NCBI GenBank assembly: GCA_015680685.1
Contig: MNCI01020108.1
Span: 480,281 to 544,280, forward strand
Direction: 5' to 3'
DNA: 64,000 nt
From: Gnetum montanum
Lineage: Eukaryota; Streptophyta; Gnetopsida; Gnetales; Gnetaceae
The position numbers and the translations under genes are program-made. The notes below the pieces were generated by a model that was given only the letters and a program-made list of their open reading frames with translations, searched no databases and was not told the DNA's origin. This document shows, one piece after another, positions 44,113 through 56,154 of the stretch; position 1 is the stretch's first letter, and the number at the start of each line of letters is the position of its first letter.

Positions 44113-47100
44113 CTATTGGCTATTAACTAGGAATGTAGTTGAGGAATCATCAACAGGTGATATGAGAATACTTCCATTATCATGGGGTTGGACAACTAAA
44201 TAAGGGCTTTCCCACCTAGTTGTTAATTTCCCTAGAAATTTATGTAATCTCATATTGTAGAGAAGAACTTTGTTACCTACAAAATAGTGGTTTTTAAAGA
44301 TACTTGTATCATATAATGTTTTCATTTGTTTCTTTACAATTTTTTGCTTATCAAGAGCATGTAGCCTCATTTCATCAAGTTTGTGAAGTTTTTTGATTCG
44401 AGAGGCTTGGTTCATGTCTTCATCAAAATTAAGGTGTTGGGTTAATCATAAGGATTAATATTTAAGTTCAACAGGTAATAGACATAACTTACCATAAATC
44501 AATTGATAAGGTGAATATCCTAAATTTGGTTTATAGGTAATCTGATAAGCCCATAGTGCATCTTATAATTTTTTAGACCAATCCTTCCCTTTAGTACACA
44601 GTTTTCATTAAGATATTCAAGATAGTTCTATTTGCATTTTCAACTTGGTCATTTGTTTGAGAATGGTAGCTAGTAGCTATCTTATGTTGGATGCCACAAT
44701 ACTTAAGGAATTGTTCATGATTTTATTAACAAAAGGGGTTTCTTGATCATTAATGATCACTTGTGGAGTTCCAAAATGTGTTAAAATATTTTCTCTAAGG
44801 AATGCTACAACTACCTTAGCATCATTTGTTAGGGTGGCTTTTGCTTCTACCCATTTAGTATCATAATCTACACAATCCAAAATGTCTTAATAGCCATTAG
44901 ATGGTGGGAATGATCCAAGGAAAACTATACCCCACACATCAAATGGTTTGTTAATCAAAATTGATTGTAAGGGAATTTCATGTCTCTTTGTGATGATCCC
45001 CATTTGTTGACATTTATCACATTCTTGCACATACTATGTGCATCTTTAAAATTGAGGGCCAATAAAATCCACTTTGTAAAATTTTAATTGCAGTATGTTT
45101 TCTATCAAAGTGGACACCTCCTAAGTTGTCATGGCACATATGTAGAGTTTGTTGTTGTTCATTCTTAGCTACACATCGCCTTGCTATATTATCCTTACAG
45201 ATTTGGTAGAGATATGGGCTACTCCAAATGTATCTAGATACGATGCATAGGAAAGATTTCTTTTCTTCCTTAGTGAAATTGGTGGGGATTTTCATAGTGG
45301 CTAGATAATTGGCNNNNNNNNNNNNNNGTGCTATATCAGCAAACCAAGGATATTTTTTTTTGTGAAAAAGAGTTGTTCATCAGAAAATTCATCATGAAAG
45401 TTTGCTTATGTTTGATTCTCATTAGTAGTTTCTAGCTTGGAGAGATTATCTGCTACTACATTTTCCCTACCTCTTTTATCTAAAATATCTAGGTCAAATT
45501 CTTGGAGTAATAAGCACCATCTCATTATTCTTGCATTTTCTATTTTTTTGGTAGCTAAGAATTTAATGGCTGAATGATTAGTATATACTCTTGTTTTATA
45601 TCCTATCTACAACATATACAATGGTTAATAATTCTTTTTCTGTAGTTGTATAATTTAATTGAGCTTGGTCTAAAATTTTGGACATAAATAAATCATCCTT
45701 GGTTTATTATTAATGTATTGTCCTAAAACTGCAACTATTGTTATGTCACTAGCATCACTCATGAAATCAAATGGGTAATCCCAATGAGGTGCATTTAATA
45801 TGGAGGCTATGCTGACTTGTTTTTTTAATTCCAAAAATGCTTCTCAATAGTCATTATTCCAAACAAATGAAACATCTTTTTCTAGGAGCATATATAATGG
45901 TTTAGCAATTTTGGAAAAGTCTTTAATAAATCTTCTATAATACCCAGTGTGTCCTAGAAAAGATCAAAGAGTTTTTAAATTAGTTTGAGCTAGAAGTGTA
46001 GCTATGACCTTTACTTTTTCATCATCCATCCTTATCCCATTTTAAAAATAACATGTCCTAGTATGATACCACTTGTAACCATCAAGTGACTCTTTTACCG
46101 ACTTAATATTAAATTTTATTAATAGATCTATTTAAGACATTTTCCAGATGTTTCAAAGTCTCAACATAAGTATTCCCATAGACTGAAAAATCATCCATAA
46201 AAACTTCAACATAATCTTCTAATATATCAAAAAAATATTAAGATCATACCTCTATGGAAAGTTTTTGGGACATTACAAAGACTAAAAGGCATTCATTTAT
46301 AGGAAAAAGTTCCATAAGGACATGTGAAGGTTGTTTTGTACTATCCGAGGTAATAGCTACTTAATTGTAGCCATTAAATCCATCCAAAAAACAATAATGC
46401 CCATGTCCTTCTAGTCTTTCTAAAATTTGGTCTATGTATTATAATGGAAAGTGGTCATTTTTTGTATTGTGATTTAATCTCCTATAAACCACACAAACTC
46501 TCCATTTTCCACATTTTTTGGGCACTACAGTAATGGGGTTTACTCATTCACTATCAGCTATTGGGTAAATGATCCCTTCTTTCCAAAGTTTTAAAATCTC
46601 ATCCTTAACAATTTGTTTTAAGGCTAGATTAATTCTTCTCAAGGGAATTCTTACTAGTTTTCCATTGTCCTCTAGATAGATATGGTGTTGGCAAATGTTG
46701 GGTGAGATTCCTTGGTGAAGGTCCTCATAACTCCAAGTAAATGCCTTTGACTTATTATGTGAGATTTCCAAAAATTTTCCTTCTTGTTTATCAGTAAGTT
46801 AGGAATTTATTATTAATGGTTTATTATAATCTAGAAAAACATACTAAAGTGTACTAGGTAGTTCTCTAGGATCCACGAAATCTTTATCTAAATTTTGACT
46901 TATTTCTCGAATATTCCCTGAGCCCAAATTCAAACTTTGGTGAAGGAGACCTTGTTGTTCTTTAGTTAAGGGGTCTAAAGGTCATTCCTCAAAATTATTT
47001 AACACTAATGTTTCCTTATCTTGTGTCATTTCTGAAGTGGGTAAAGTGTAGACCATTTGTGCTTCATTCAAGTTTGCATCTTTCTTTACTTTATTGTATA

Positions 47101-47269
47101 TATTTATTGTAAAAGTAAGGTTGGCAAAAGAGTGTTGAAGTTGCCCTGATCTACAATTAATCACTACTTTAGTTGTTGCTAGCCAAGGTCTAGCTAATAT
47201 AATAGGAAAACAATTAGGATCTTTTACTTCTAGAAAAATAAAATCAATTGGATATTTTCCCTTTTCCAC
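44113..47269 (-). pseudogene. Pol remnant of element K (protease, RT, RNase H, integrase)
   Basis: Protease tail: IDFIFLEVKDPNCFPIILAR, PWLATTKVVINCRSGQL. RT: RIPLRRINLALKQIVKDEIL, then PKKCGKWRVCVVYRRLN and the catalytic VEVFMDDFSVYG (FMDD codons at 46201-46190). RNase H: FDFMSDASDITIVAVLGQYI near 45775-45715. Integrase zinc-binding block: RRCVAKNEQQQTLHMCHD, GFYWPSILK (about 45190-45020); catalytic core: DTKWVEAKATL, HFGTPQVIINDQETPF (44860-44720); C-terminal block 44415-44113 (RLHKFLGKLTTRWESPYLV). Many stops and slips. The gag of this element is not visible to the right, because F and other repeats interrupt. Confidence 0.8.
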
Positions 47270-47272
47270 CTT

Positions 47273-48212
47273 TGATGAGAGTGGTTACTCTAGCGGTTAC
47301 TCTAGCAGTTATTCTAATTATTAGAGGAGTTACTCTAGTGGTTACTCTAATAGTTACTCTAATTATTAGAGTGGTTACTCTAGTAGTTGCTTTAGTAGTT
47401 ATTCTAATTATTAGAGCAGTTACTCTAATTATTAGAGTAGTTGCTCCCAAGCCTATAAATATAGTGCCCAGGTACACAATTGAAAGAAGTCTTTTAACAG
47501 TTAAGTAGCAAAACTCTTGTAGTCTATTTGAAAGTTAGAGTATTTTCCAAGTGCCCACAGTAGGAGGTCTAAGTGTGGACAGATCTTTATTCAATAATTG
47601 TGTACCTGAGCACACCTTGTGTACGGTAATAAAGACGAGCTCTTTGATTCATCCTTGCAGCACTTGGAGATTTTTTTCTTACGCATTTCTTTTATTTTAT
47701 TTTCTTATGCATTTATTTTATTTTATGCACTTTACATTTCTATTATTAGCACAGTAATTCATTTTGATCAATTAAGAAAATTGTTAAATTACATAAGCAC
47801 GACCGCTTCGAGCATACGTGTAATGCTTGGTAACCCGACAACGATTAGCGTTTGGTAATCCTAGCAGCATTGCACTAGTTCAGGATGTGTATGGAAAGTG
47901 GGAACGAATGCTGGTGTTAGGATTAGTTAGAACTTAGTTAATGAGTAGTTAAGTTAAATTAGTCACTTAGTTACCTCTCTCCTTCCCTACTAGTGCAAGA
48001 CATAAAAACATAAAAGTTATAAAAATCATATGCCTCAAGCTTACTTAACCATACAATCGTGACATAGAGGTAAGCTTGGGAAGACAACAATTAACCAACC
48101 CATCCTTGTTCCAGAAGGGTGCATGAGCACTTAGTCCTTGGAATTCAACTGGATCATGCATGAAACACTTGTATTCGTATGGTTGAGTGTAGGGGTACCT
48201 CGCCGCTCATCA
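47273..48212 (+). repeat. 5' LTR of element F
   Basis: 940 bp, TGATGAG to CTCATCA, inserted just upstream of the protease of element K. R/U5 matches the other family LTRs (AGTGCCCACAGTAGGAG, GTACGGTAATAAAG), with AATAAA at 47628-47633 and a TATA-like CCTATAAATATA at 47452. The U3, however, is an array of GTTACTCTA / ATTATTAGAG units at 47279-47444 instead of GATATCG palindromes. Confidence 0.85.
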
Positions 48213-48213
48213 T

Positions 48214-48231
48214 TGGCACCATTGCTGGGGA
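48214..48231 (+). other. Primer binding site of element F (tRNA-Asp-like)
   Basis: TGGCACCATTGCTGGGGA one base after the LTR, three mismatches from the tRNA-Asp complement. Confidence 0.75.
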
Positions 48232-48348
48232 CTTAGTTGTTTGTGCGGTAACTAGAACATAGGAAGTCATTCACATCGTTGGAACGAATCCTTAGGGTTG
48301 GTTGAGAAAATAATAAACAAGAATACATTGCACACTGAACAGACAAGT

Positions 48349-48600
48349 ATGTCTCCTTCTTCGTACGAAAGCGCCTCATCGCTTAGGTCTGAAAAAGAAA
48401 ATAGTCGACGACGTAATACACATGACGTTGATTTGCCAGTCCCTCAACAAGTTCGAGTGGTATATATTCATCCCGATGAGTATATACCAGACTTCACCTT
48501 TATCCTCCATCAAGATAAACAACTGCATTGGTGAGACTTAGAAGGTAACATAGGATTACCTCCTGATCGTTTAGTCCCAATCCTCTTACTTCCATGTGTG
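48349..48600 (+). pseudogene. Gag N-terminal fragment of element F
   Basis: Starts MSPSSYESASSLRSEKENSR at ATG 48349 and continues to VRVVYIHPDEYIPDFTFILH, then WTGA-type stop where other copies have TGG followed by CGA/AGA or CAT codons, then DLEGNIGLPPDRLVP in frame. Homology to the family stops near 48590; the rest of F is absent, replaced by unrelated repeat sequence. Confidence 0.8.
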
Positions 48601-49330
48601 CTATGTTGTGAGGTAGAACTATGGATGTAAAAGGCATAAAATATGGAAAACCAATAAATTGGTCAAAGTGATAAAGGCTTTGAAAGTTTCATAATGTTTA
48701 AATAAGTTATAACTTTGTAACATGTAAGGTTCATAGCATATGGAGCTTCATCATGTGAAGCTTTAGCATGTGAGACTTTTAGAGCATGTGAGATTGCTCA
48801 AAATGTGGAAATCTTAGCGTGTGAGTTGTTAAGCATGTGGAAGTCTCAGTGTATGAGACTATATAGCCTCAAATACACTGCAATTGCAAAGTAATAATTT
48901 TCAAGTTTGTTCTATTATATGAAAGGAGAAATGGCTACAAAAACTACAAAGTATAAATTGTGGAAATAGGGATGACTATGTGCACTACAACTACAAAGGT
49001 AGTGTAGGGGGCTATGGTAGCACTGTGCATTGCATTGTGAAAATAATTAATTTTTATGCTTGGAAGTGTAGGAAATGAAGGCATCATTACACATAGTAAC
49101 TAGAAAAATTTAAAGTAAAAATTATTGTGAATTTGTAGGTTGTAGGCCACACATTAGGTTCTGAGAAAATCCAACACAAATTTTTAGGTTGTAGGCTACT
49201 TGTTGGATTTTAGAAAAAACCCAACACAAATTTTTATTGTAGGCAATAGCCTCATAAGCTAAGGCCAACATTAACAAAAAAATTTTTGCAACAAGTTTTA
49301 GCGGAAAAGTTGAGTGGAGGCCCTCCTTCT
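48601..49330. other. Repeat-derived sequence, no gene recognised
   Basis: Lies between the truncated gag of F and copy 2 of the long repeat. It contains a run of GCATGTGAGA/CTT-type motifs (48725-48860) and a local duplication around AACACAAATTTTTAGGTTGTAGGC (49165-49235, in parts). No coding frame. Confidence 0.4.
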
Positions 49331-50340
49331 AGCACCTAAAAACTTCAGTGCTGGAGATTCAAAAATTTCAGTGCAAAATAGTTTTAACTCATGGATCCAC
49401 AAGCCTCAAAAAAAGATTCAAAGGATCCTAGATGATCTTTTTGATTACCCAAGAACTTATAAATCTATTAGCAACTAGAAAATAAAGATGAACAAAATGT
49501 GTGCAAAGGTGGTTCAAGCACAAGATCTAAGAATGAGAGCAAAGAAATAAATGATATAATGTAGCAAAACCAAGAAAACTGCAACTTTGTATTAATGCAC
49601 GATAAAAACAAAGGTTCAAAAAATACATCTTGTGGGTTGCAAAAACCCATGAACACAGAAATAACTTTGACGACTAATGTAGCTAGCAACGTGTATGCTA
49701 CCACCAAATTTGCACTTGTTCTTCTCTAATTAATCTACTCTTAGATTTTTCTTGCCATAGGTCTACTTTCCTCCAAATGGTCTGCACTGGGGAGCAATAG
49801 TTATGAACTTTTGACTTCCTACACTACTCCAAAAGGCTCAAGTTCAGTTGATGAGAAAATGATCCAAAAGTCCTTGCAATGGAGCAAATTCTTGTTTAAA
49901 TATGTTATGGTCTTGATTTTTTGCTAATTAATTCTACCATGATTGATGACAGGTTTCTAAAAAATTATGCAATTATTTTGTATTCTTTCTTATAGCATTT
50001 GAGCAGTTTTAGCTAATTTCCTGCCCTCATACATTTCTTTGACATGTTGCCTAGTATGTGGGCTTAAAGCCCAAATCCCACACATTGTTTTTGTAGGTTG
50101 CCTAGTGTGTGGAGCTATAATGCTCAGTGTATGAGATGTAAATACCAAATTTTGCAACTTGCGAAGCATTTTCAAGTCCCACATGCTAGAATACATTGAA
50201 TTTGTAGAATGTGGAGCATTTTTTAGCTTACACAAGTTGGGATACAAGGCATTCATAGCTTATGAAGTACTTTTTAGCCTTTACAAGCCAAGATGCATGA
50301 GATCTATAGTGTGTGGGCTACAAATTTTATTTTTACATTG
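49331..50340. repeat. Unassigned long repeat, copy 2
   Basis: Partner of 30679-31400 plus 38831-38912 in the same orientation. The match is clear to about 50121. The tail to 50340 holds AGTGTRTGRG-type units (GTGTGTGGAG, GTGTATGAGA, GTGTGTGGGC) and has no counterpart next to copy 1. Gag of element E resumes after it. Confidence 0.55.
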
Positions 50341-50454
50341 AAAACTATCCTAAATTCCATCAATACAAGGCCATAATATAGGATTTTTAGGGAAAATAAG
50401 GCAATTATATTTGCCTTTATATTTTCACCAAATTACAAAAATTTTGGCTATGGA

Positions 50455-53400
50455 CTGGAACATGAATTTTCTTTGGGATGTTTCAAAACTAAATTATGGT
50501 GCTAAGCATAAGCTCTTTATGGCCCATAATTTTATGCTTCAAAATCATGTTGAATGGATGGGTAACAATGTTGGCAATGTATAAGTCTTAACGGCTGACC
50601 TCTTATAGTGAGTGTTACTACTAGAGACTCATGTGAAAAATCTTGAAGTGAGGAACTAGAAACTAAAATTTTAGATGGCTATGTAAGCAAAGGTAATGGC
50701 ATTTGGTTCAGGGTGGTCAACCCAAAAGTTTCAAGCTAAAGAACTTAAAATGTATAAAGGAGATAGAGATGAAAATCTCTTGGATACCTTCATCTTTATG
50801 ATGGAGTACTTCCTTGAGATGAATAGCTATCTTAAAGAGTTGAAAATCAACATCACCTTCCAATTCCTTAGTGGTGTGGCTCAAACATGGTGGTTAGACA
50901 TTATCTATGAAATGGATTTTGGAATGACTAGGAAATCAATCAAAACTTGGAATGATCTTAAGAAACCTCTTATTGAAAACTTCCATTAACGAACTTTCAT
51001 TGACAAAGCTTAGGTGAAGTTAAAAGAGCTTTAATAAATAGGGAAGCTAAAGGATTACCTCCATCAGTACCAAGAAGTAATCTTACAAATCCTCATGCTA
51101 AATGATGGGTTGAAGTTCCACCTCTTCCTCAATGACCTAAAATAATGGGTTTAGTGGGAGATCAAGACTTGTAAGATCACTAATTATAGAGAAGCACAAG
51201 AACTAGAAAATAGTTTGATAGTTGATGCGAGGCCCTAAAATCTGGAAAAGAATGAAGTTAATCCACCTTAACATGATAAGAGGGCTAGTGCCGAATCCAA
51301 CTAAAAAAGTGTAGAAATTTGGGAGGAAACGTTTGGGAAACATACCTTGCTATTACCCCGAGTTCCCTAGCATCTCACCAAGGTAATGAAAAGTAGCAAG
51401 ATCCCAAAGACTATGATCGATTTGGAGATAAATGCCCATGTTTTGGGAAACTTTCCACTAATCCTCCCAAGCATCCAAACATTTAGTGTTTCATCTGATC
51501 TAGAAACCATGTTGCCTGAGATTATCCTCAAAACCTCAACTAATAACCAACTAGAAGGGATCCAAATGGTAATCATTGGTTGAATGCTCTCGATTCTCAA
51601 CTATAAGCCTGATTATAGGTGATCGAGATTAATGACAATGATCAAGAAATGGGTTCTACCCTAGAGTTTGATAACTATCCAACAAAATATTCAAGGAGAG
51701 GATCTAGATGAAAAACCTAGCTTGCATTTGGTTGAAATGGTTCATGTTTAATTTTCAACTAAAATGGTGGATGCATTGGTTAACATAGGTGCTACTCATA
51801 ATTTTCTCCTAATTAGGATGGCTTGCACTCTCAACTTATGAGTGCATTTGGCTTCAACATCCTTCAAGCTAGTTAATTTCCATCCAATCAAATGCATCAA
51901 GGTTGTGAAGGAAGGTATGATAAAAGTTGGTCAATATAGCATAAAATTGGGCTTCTCTATCCCTAACATTGATTGTTACCAAGTTATTCTTGAACAAGAA
52001 TTCTTCAAGAAGGAAAAATTAGTGATTGTTCCATACTTAGATGCCCTCTACATCATGCATGGGAATTCATATTTCTTGGTGAAAATCTATACTCTTGAAA
52101 AAAACTAATACTAATTGGAAAATTATATTTTTTTGCTTATGATGATGAAGTAGGTTGTTAAGAACCTAAGCTAAAAAATCTTTCTTGCGATGCTTAGGAA
52201 GATAAAACATGAGACTCTTGTGGAGGTGAATGCATGAGCAGAAAAGATGTTGGAAATGTATAAGGATTTAATGCTAGTAGAATTACTAAGAGATTTACCA
52301 AAATGGTAATCATAAAATTGAATTGTTACTAGGAATAACCCCTCCTAAGTAGTAGCCTTATACGATGACAACACTTGAATTAGTTGAGTTGCGGAAGCAG
52401 TTAAAGAGCTTAAAGATGAAGGGCTACATTTGACCCTTAAAATCTCCCTATGGTGCCCCACTGTTATTTGCTAAAAGGAAGGATGATTTATTAAGGATGT
52501 GCTGAGATTTTAAGTTACTCAATAAATACATAATCAAGAATAGGTATCTAGTACCATTAGTCTCAAACATGTTCGACCAACTAGTAAGGACTTGAGCTTT
52601 CTATTAACTTAATCTTTATCAAGCCTACTACCAAGTACAAATCACAGCAAGGGATGAACAAAAAATACAATGTGTCACATGTTATAGATCATATGAGTGG
52701 ACAATCATGCCCTTTTTTTTGTGGAATGCTCTTGCCATATTTTGCACTCTCATGAATAAAGAGTTTCATTCATTTTTGGATAAGTTCGTGGTATACCTTG
52801 ATGATATTTTGGTATACTCTCATTCATTGAATGAACATCTTCAAATCTAGACATGATATTCTCAAACTTGAAGAAGCACAATCTATATGTCAAGTGGGAA
52901 AAATGTAAGTTTGTAAAGCCAAAGTTGAAGTTCATCAACTACATCATTGGGGGAGGCAAGGTAAAACCAAATCCAAAGAAAGTATAGGCCATTTTCAATT
53001 CACTTATTTCAAAATACATCCAATAGTTGTACCAATTTTTGGTCTTGATAAGTTATTATAGGAACTTTATTCATGGATTCTCTAGTGTGACAATAGCATT
53101 AAAAAATTTGCAAAAGAAATTTGCTCCTTGAGACTAGAATTTCTAGTGTTATGAAGAATTTGACAAGATTAGGATAAGAAACACAATTGGTGTTCACCCT
53201 TCCTAATTTTTTAAGGTCATTTAAAGCTCATACAAATGCCTTGGATGAGGTGATTAATGGGGTGTTATTATAAGATAATCATCTTGCCGCATTTGAGTCA
53301 AAGAAGTTAAATCAAATAGAATAGCTATGGCCTTTGCATGAAAAGAGACATTCACAATTATCCATTACCTTTGCACATAATGCCACTATCTCCTTGATGG

Positions 53401-54900
53401 TCCCATGGGAGTCAAAATTAATAATATTACCATGATCTATCTCCTCAATTAATCAAAGTTGAAGTTGAAACAAGCTCAATGGCTGGGCCTAATACAAGAG
53501 TTTGACATCAGTTTGTCTATTAACAAGGTAGAGAGAATGTGGTTGCAAATTAATTGAGTATATGTCCATATATGAATTTGATGAAAGTTGTGGAACAATA
53601 TAATAGCTCTTGAGTGATGACTGACCATGAACTTAAGAAAAAGATCTAAGATGGATTACAACATGATCAACGTTCCCAAGAGTTATTAAAGTTGGTCTGA
53701 TATGGAAGTGACTTTAATGTTAGTGAAGTTAATGACCTACTCTTGTATAAGCAGACATGGATGTATGTTCCAGATTAGGATGCTTTGTACTCCTATGTCA
53801 TTGATGAATGCCATAGTACTATCTTGGCTAGTCCTCTAGGTCACAAATGCATGGTGGCATTAGTGGAATGATAATTTCATCAAATTTGGGGATCAACATG
53901 GAAAACTTTATTTTGAGCTATTTGGTGTGTTAATAAGACAAGATTATGAATGAGAAACTAAGGGACCTAGTTTACCCCTTGAATATTCCACAACTATCAT
54001 GGGTGATAGTCTCCATGAATTTCATCATAGGACTACTTATGGTATAGGGATATTCTAGCATCCTTGTAGTTATGAATAAGTTCTCCAAGTATGTCATCTT
54101 CATCCTGTGCTCTACTTTCATGTCTGAGGATGCAACATTCTTTCTTTTTTGAAAATGTCATACATTACTTTGGATTGACATCTAGCATTATCTCTGATTG
54201 TGATTCCAACTTTACAAGTGAATTATGGCAGCAATTATTGTTAATGTTAGGGACGAAGTTGCGAATGTCCTTAGGATACCATCCATAAATCAGATAGTCA
54301 AATAGAATGAGTCAATAGAGTTCTTGAGGAATATTTGTTATACTTCATTTGATTTGATCAGATGAACTGGTTGTTCTTGCTACTAAATTCAGTTATAACA
54401 TTAAAAAATATTTAGTCATTGAGTTCTCTCTTATGGAGTTGGCATTAGGGAGGAAACCATGAATTTCTTAGTAAGTGAAAACCTTCCATTGGGGTTTTAA
54501 TCCTTCAGAAAATGAAATTCATTAATTCATAGGTAGATCACATTTAAATTACTCAATTATATTTCGAAAAGTCTATGTAGCACATGAAAAGGCCAACAAA
54601 TAATAGAAGGAGATCATTGGAGTTTATGGTAGAAGAGTGGGCATTGTTGAAAATGGATTATGTTAGGCAAATGAGGCCAAAGAAGGATGCTATTTAGAAT
54701 TTTCTTAGATGTTATGATGGACCTTTAATGTTCTTACTCCGGTCAATCTAGTTACCTATAAATTTCAACTACTGGCGAAGTATCATCCAATATTACATAT
54801 CTCTATGGTTAAAAAGTTTATGCTTGAGAAGACTAACTGCTCCATACTTAGGTCTAGGGCATCTTCAAACATCAAAGTTGTAAAAGGGTGATGACTTCAT
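50455..54900 (+). pseudogene. Gag-pol remnant of element E (gag, protease, RT, integrase)
   Basis: The gag core is at 50696-50989 (FQAKELKMYKGDRDENLLDT, VAQTWWLDIIYEMD), preceded by a frame in which stops stand where Gln would be expected. Protease remnant near 51765-52050 (VDALVNIGATHNFLL, where DTGATHNFI is usual, so the catalytic Asp is changed to Asn). Reverse transcriptase 52370-52860 with KSPYGAPLLFAKRKDD, NLYQAYYQVQI and the catalytic FVVYLDDILVYS (YLDD codons 52794-52805). Integrase core about 54030-54300 (SKYVIFILCS, SSIISDCDSNFTSELW, MSLGYHP), followed by a C-terminal HPILHISMLKKF near 54790. Frames change many times and stops are numerous. Gene order gag-PR-RT-IN is that of Ty3/gypsy; a chromodomain is not clearly visible. 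Confidence 0.8.
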
Positions 54901-55634
54901 TTCATCATTAAAATGCACACCTTGGAATTCACTCCACATTAGAAAGTTGAGTTCCTTGTACACTAGCAATGCATGTCCTTAAATGAAGATATATGGAAGA
55001 ATGAAAAACTCTAAAGAACAAGTAGACCTTTATTGCAAATTTTTGCTTTCAAAATCACATTCACTTGTCTTTGTGGATGTATATGGATGGCTAGCTAGAG
55101 GTAGCCACTAGTTAATAGGAGTCATAGTGTAGCCTAAAAAAAGTGTGATAGGCTCAAAGGTGCAAAGTATATTTGAGACATACCACTTCTAAGAGGTGGA
55201 GAATTGGTATGTCTTCCCTTTTATCTATGGAGTTGGATGATGCCATAGTGAGGCTAGATCCCAAGATCCTTGTACATGCTAGTGAAAGGCTATTACTAGG
55301 CATGGGGAGTAATTCCCCCAAGGTACATATATTTTCACAACCAAAGATAGAAAATTAGCTTACATGTTAAGTGAGTACATTTCACTCTATGTAGAAAGGT
55401 TAGTATAGTTTTCATAGAAAAGGGAAAACTTCTTCTTCCTAAACCTAGGTTGTGTGAACATCTCTAGGTCTCTGTTGGATGATAGGATGAGTTCAACACT
55501 TGTATTTTATCATTGGAAAACCCTAACTATTGGATCTTCTTGTCTACAATTCTTAGATGGAATTCTAGATGTTTGAAGATCCTCAATATCCATTGTATGC
55601 TCCAAGGATGTCTCTTCTTTCAAGTGGGAAAGAA

Positions 55635-56149
55635 TGTAGGAAAACATGTCTTGTTGATGGATCAAAGGTTGTTTCCCTTTGGAATGGCGACTAGAGAAGT
55701 GGGAAGATCCTTTGGGGTTTGATGCTACGTTAACCACCATTTAGAACTACATGGACCCTAATTCCATGTGAATCATGTCTCAAGGATATGTAGGCTTGTG
55801 AAGGATCTTTGGCGTTGGTGCTTAAGCCACCATCCTCTCTTTGAAGTTGGGCTTAGGACTAGATGCATTAGTATAGGAATGTATTGTAGTCCTTCTAGGG
55901 GATTTTGTGTGTTATGTACCTATTTTATGTTTGTGTGTGTGTACATATGCTTGGATGGTTTTATTGTGTAATTAATACTTATGACCTTACTAACTCATCT
56001 AACCATTGGCTAACAGGTTGTGTACTATGCTGTGACATAGGATACTAAGCATTAAGGTGTAGTTCACCTTATGTTCACCCTCTCATATTACTATTGTTGG
56101 GACTTTTGGACGATGTCAAATTGTGTTTTCCAAAGGTAGCACAGCTAAA
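55635..56149 (+). repeat. 3' LTR of element E
   Basis: 515 bp beginning TGTAGGAAAACATGTC after a purine tract. The end reads GCTAAA where the 5' LTR has ATTACA, taken as mutation of the terminus, because ATGGG follows immediately and matches the left flank. Confidence 0.85.
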
Positions 56150-56154
56150 ATGGG

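Larger units (their letters stand above)
39990..47272 (-). mobile_element. Element K: decayed Athila/Tat-like gypsy element, minus strand
   Basis: Order on the minus strand: protease (47269-46982), reverse transcriptase (46770 to about 45900), RNase H (about 45780-45450), integrase (45295-44113), a long non-coding gap, then a further decayed coding block at about 41090-40020. Protein motifs are nearest to the Athila/Tat group. The 5' side is cut by element F's LTR at 47273, just upstream of the protease. LTRs are not securely placed; the long repeat pair at 30679 and 49331 flanks it. Sequence 45314-45327 is unresolved. Confidence 0.65.
29806..56149 (+). mobile_element. Element E: old Ty3/gypsy element swollen by nested insertions
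   Basis: 5' LTR 29806-30297 and 3' LTR 55635-56149 start with the same TGTAGGAAAACATG and are alignable throughout by eye. They are flanked by identical 5-bp ATGGG (29801-29805 and 56150-56154). The primer site next to the 5' LTR is TGGTATCAAAGA, near the tRNA-Met type. Gag starts at about 30390 and is cut at 30678; gag, protease, reverse transcriptase and integrase remnants resume at about 50455 and run to 54900, followed by a purine tract AAGTGGGAAAGAA before the 3' LTR. The 20 kb between hold element D, the Athila-like K, the LTR of F and a repeat pair. The flanking motif series on both sides also matches, supporting the outer boundaries. Confidence 0.85.

Noticed and set aside
47244-47508. 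Overlapping frames made of Thr/Arg/Ile or Val/Thr/Leu repeats on both strands
   Set aside because: They are translations of the tandem array in the U3 of the LTR of F.
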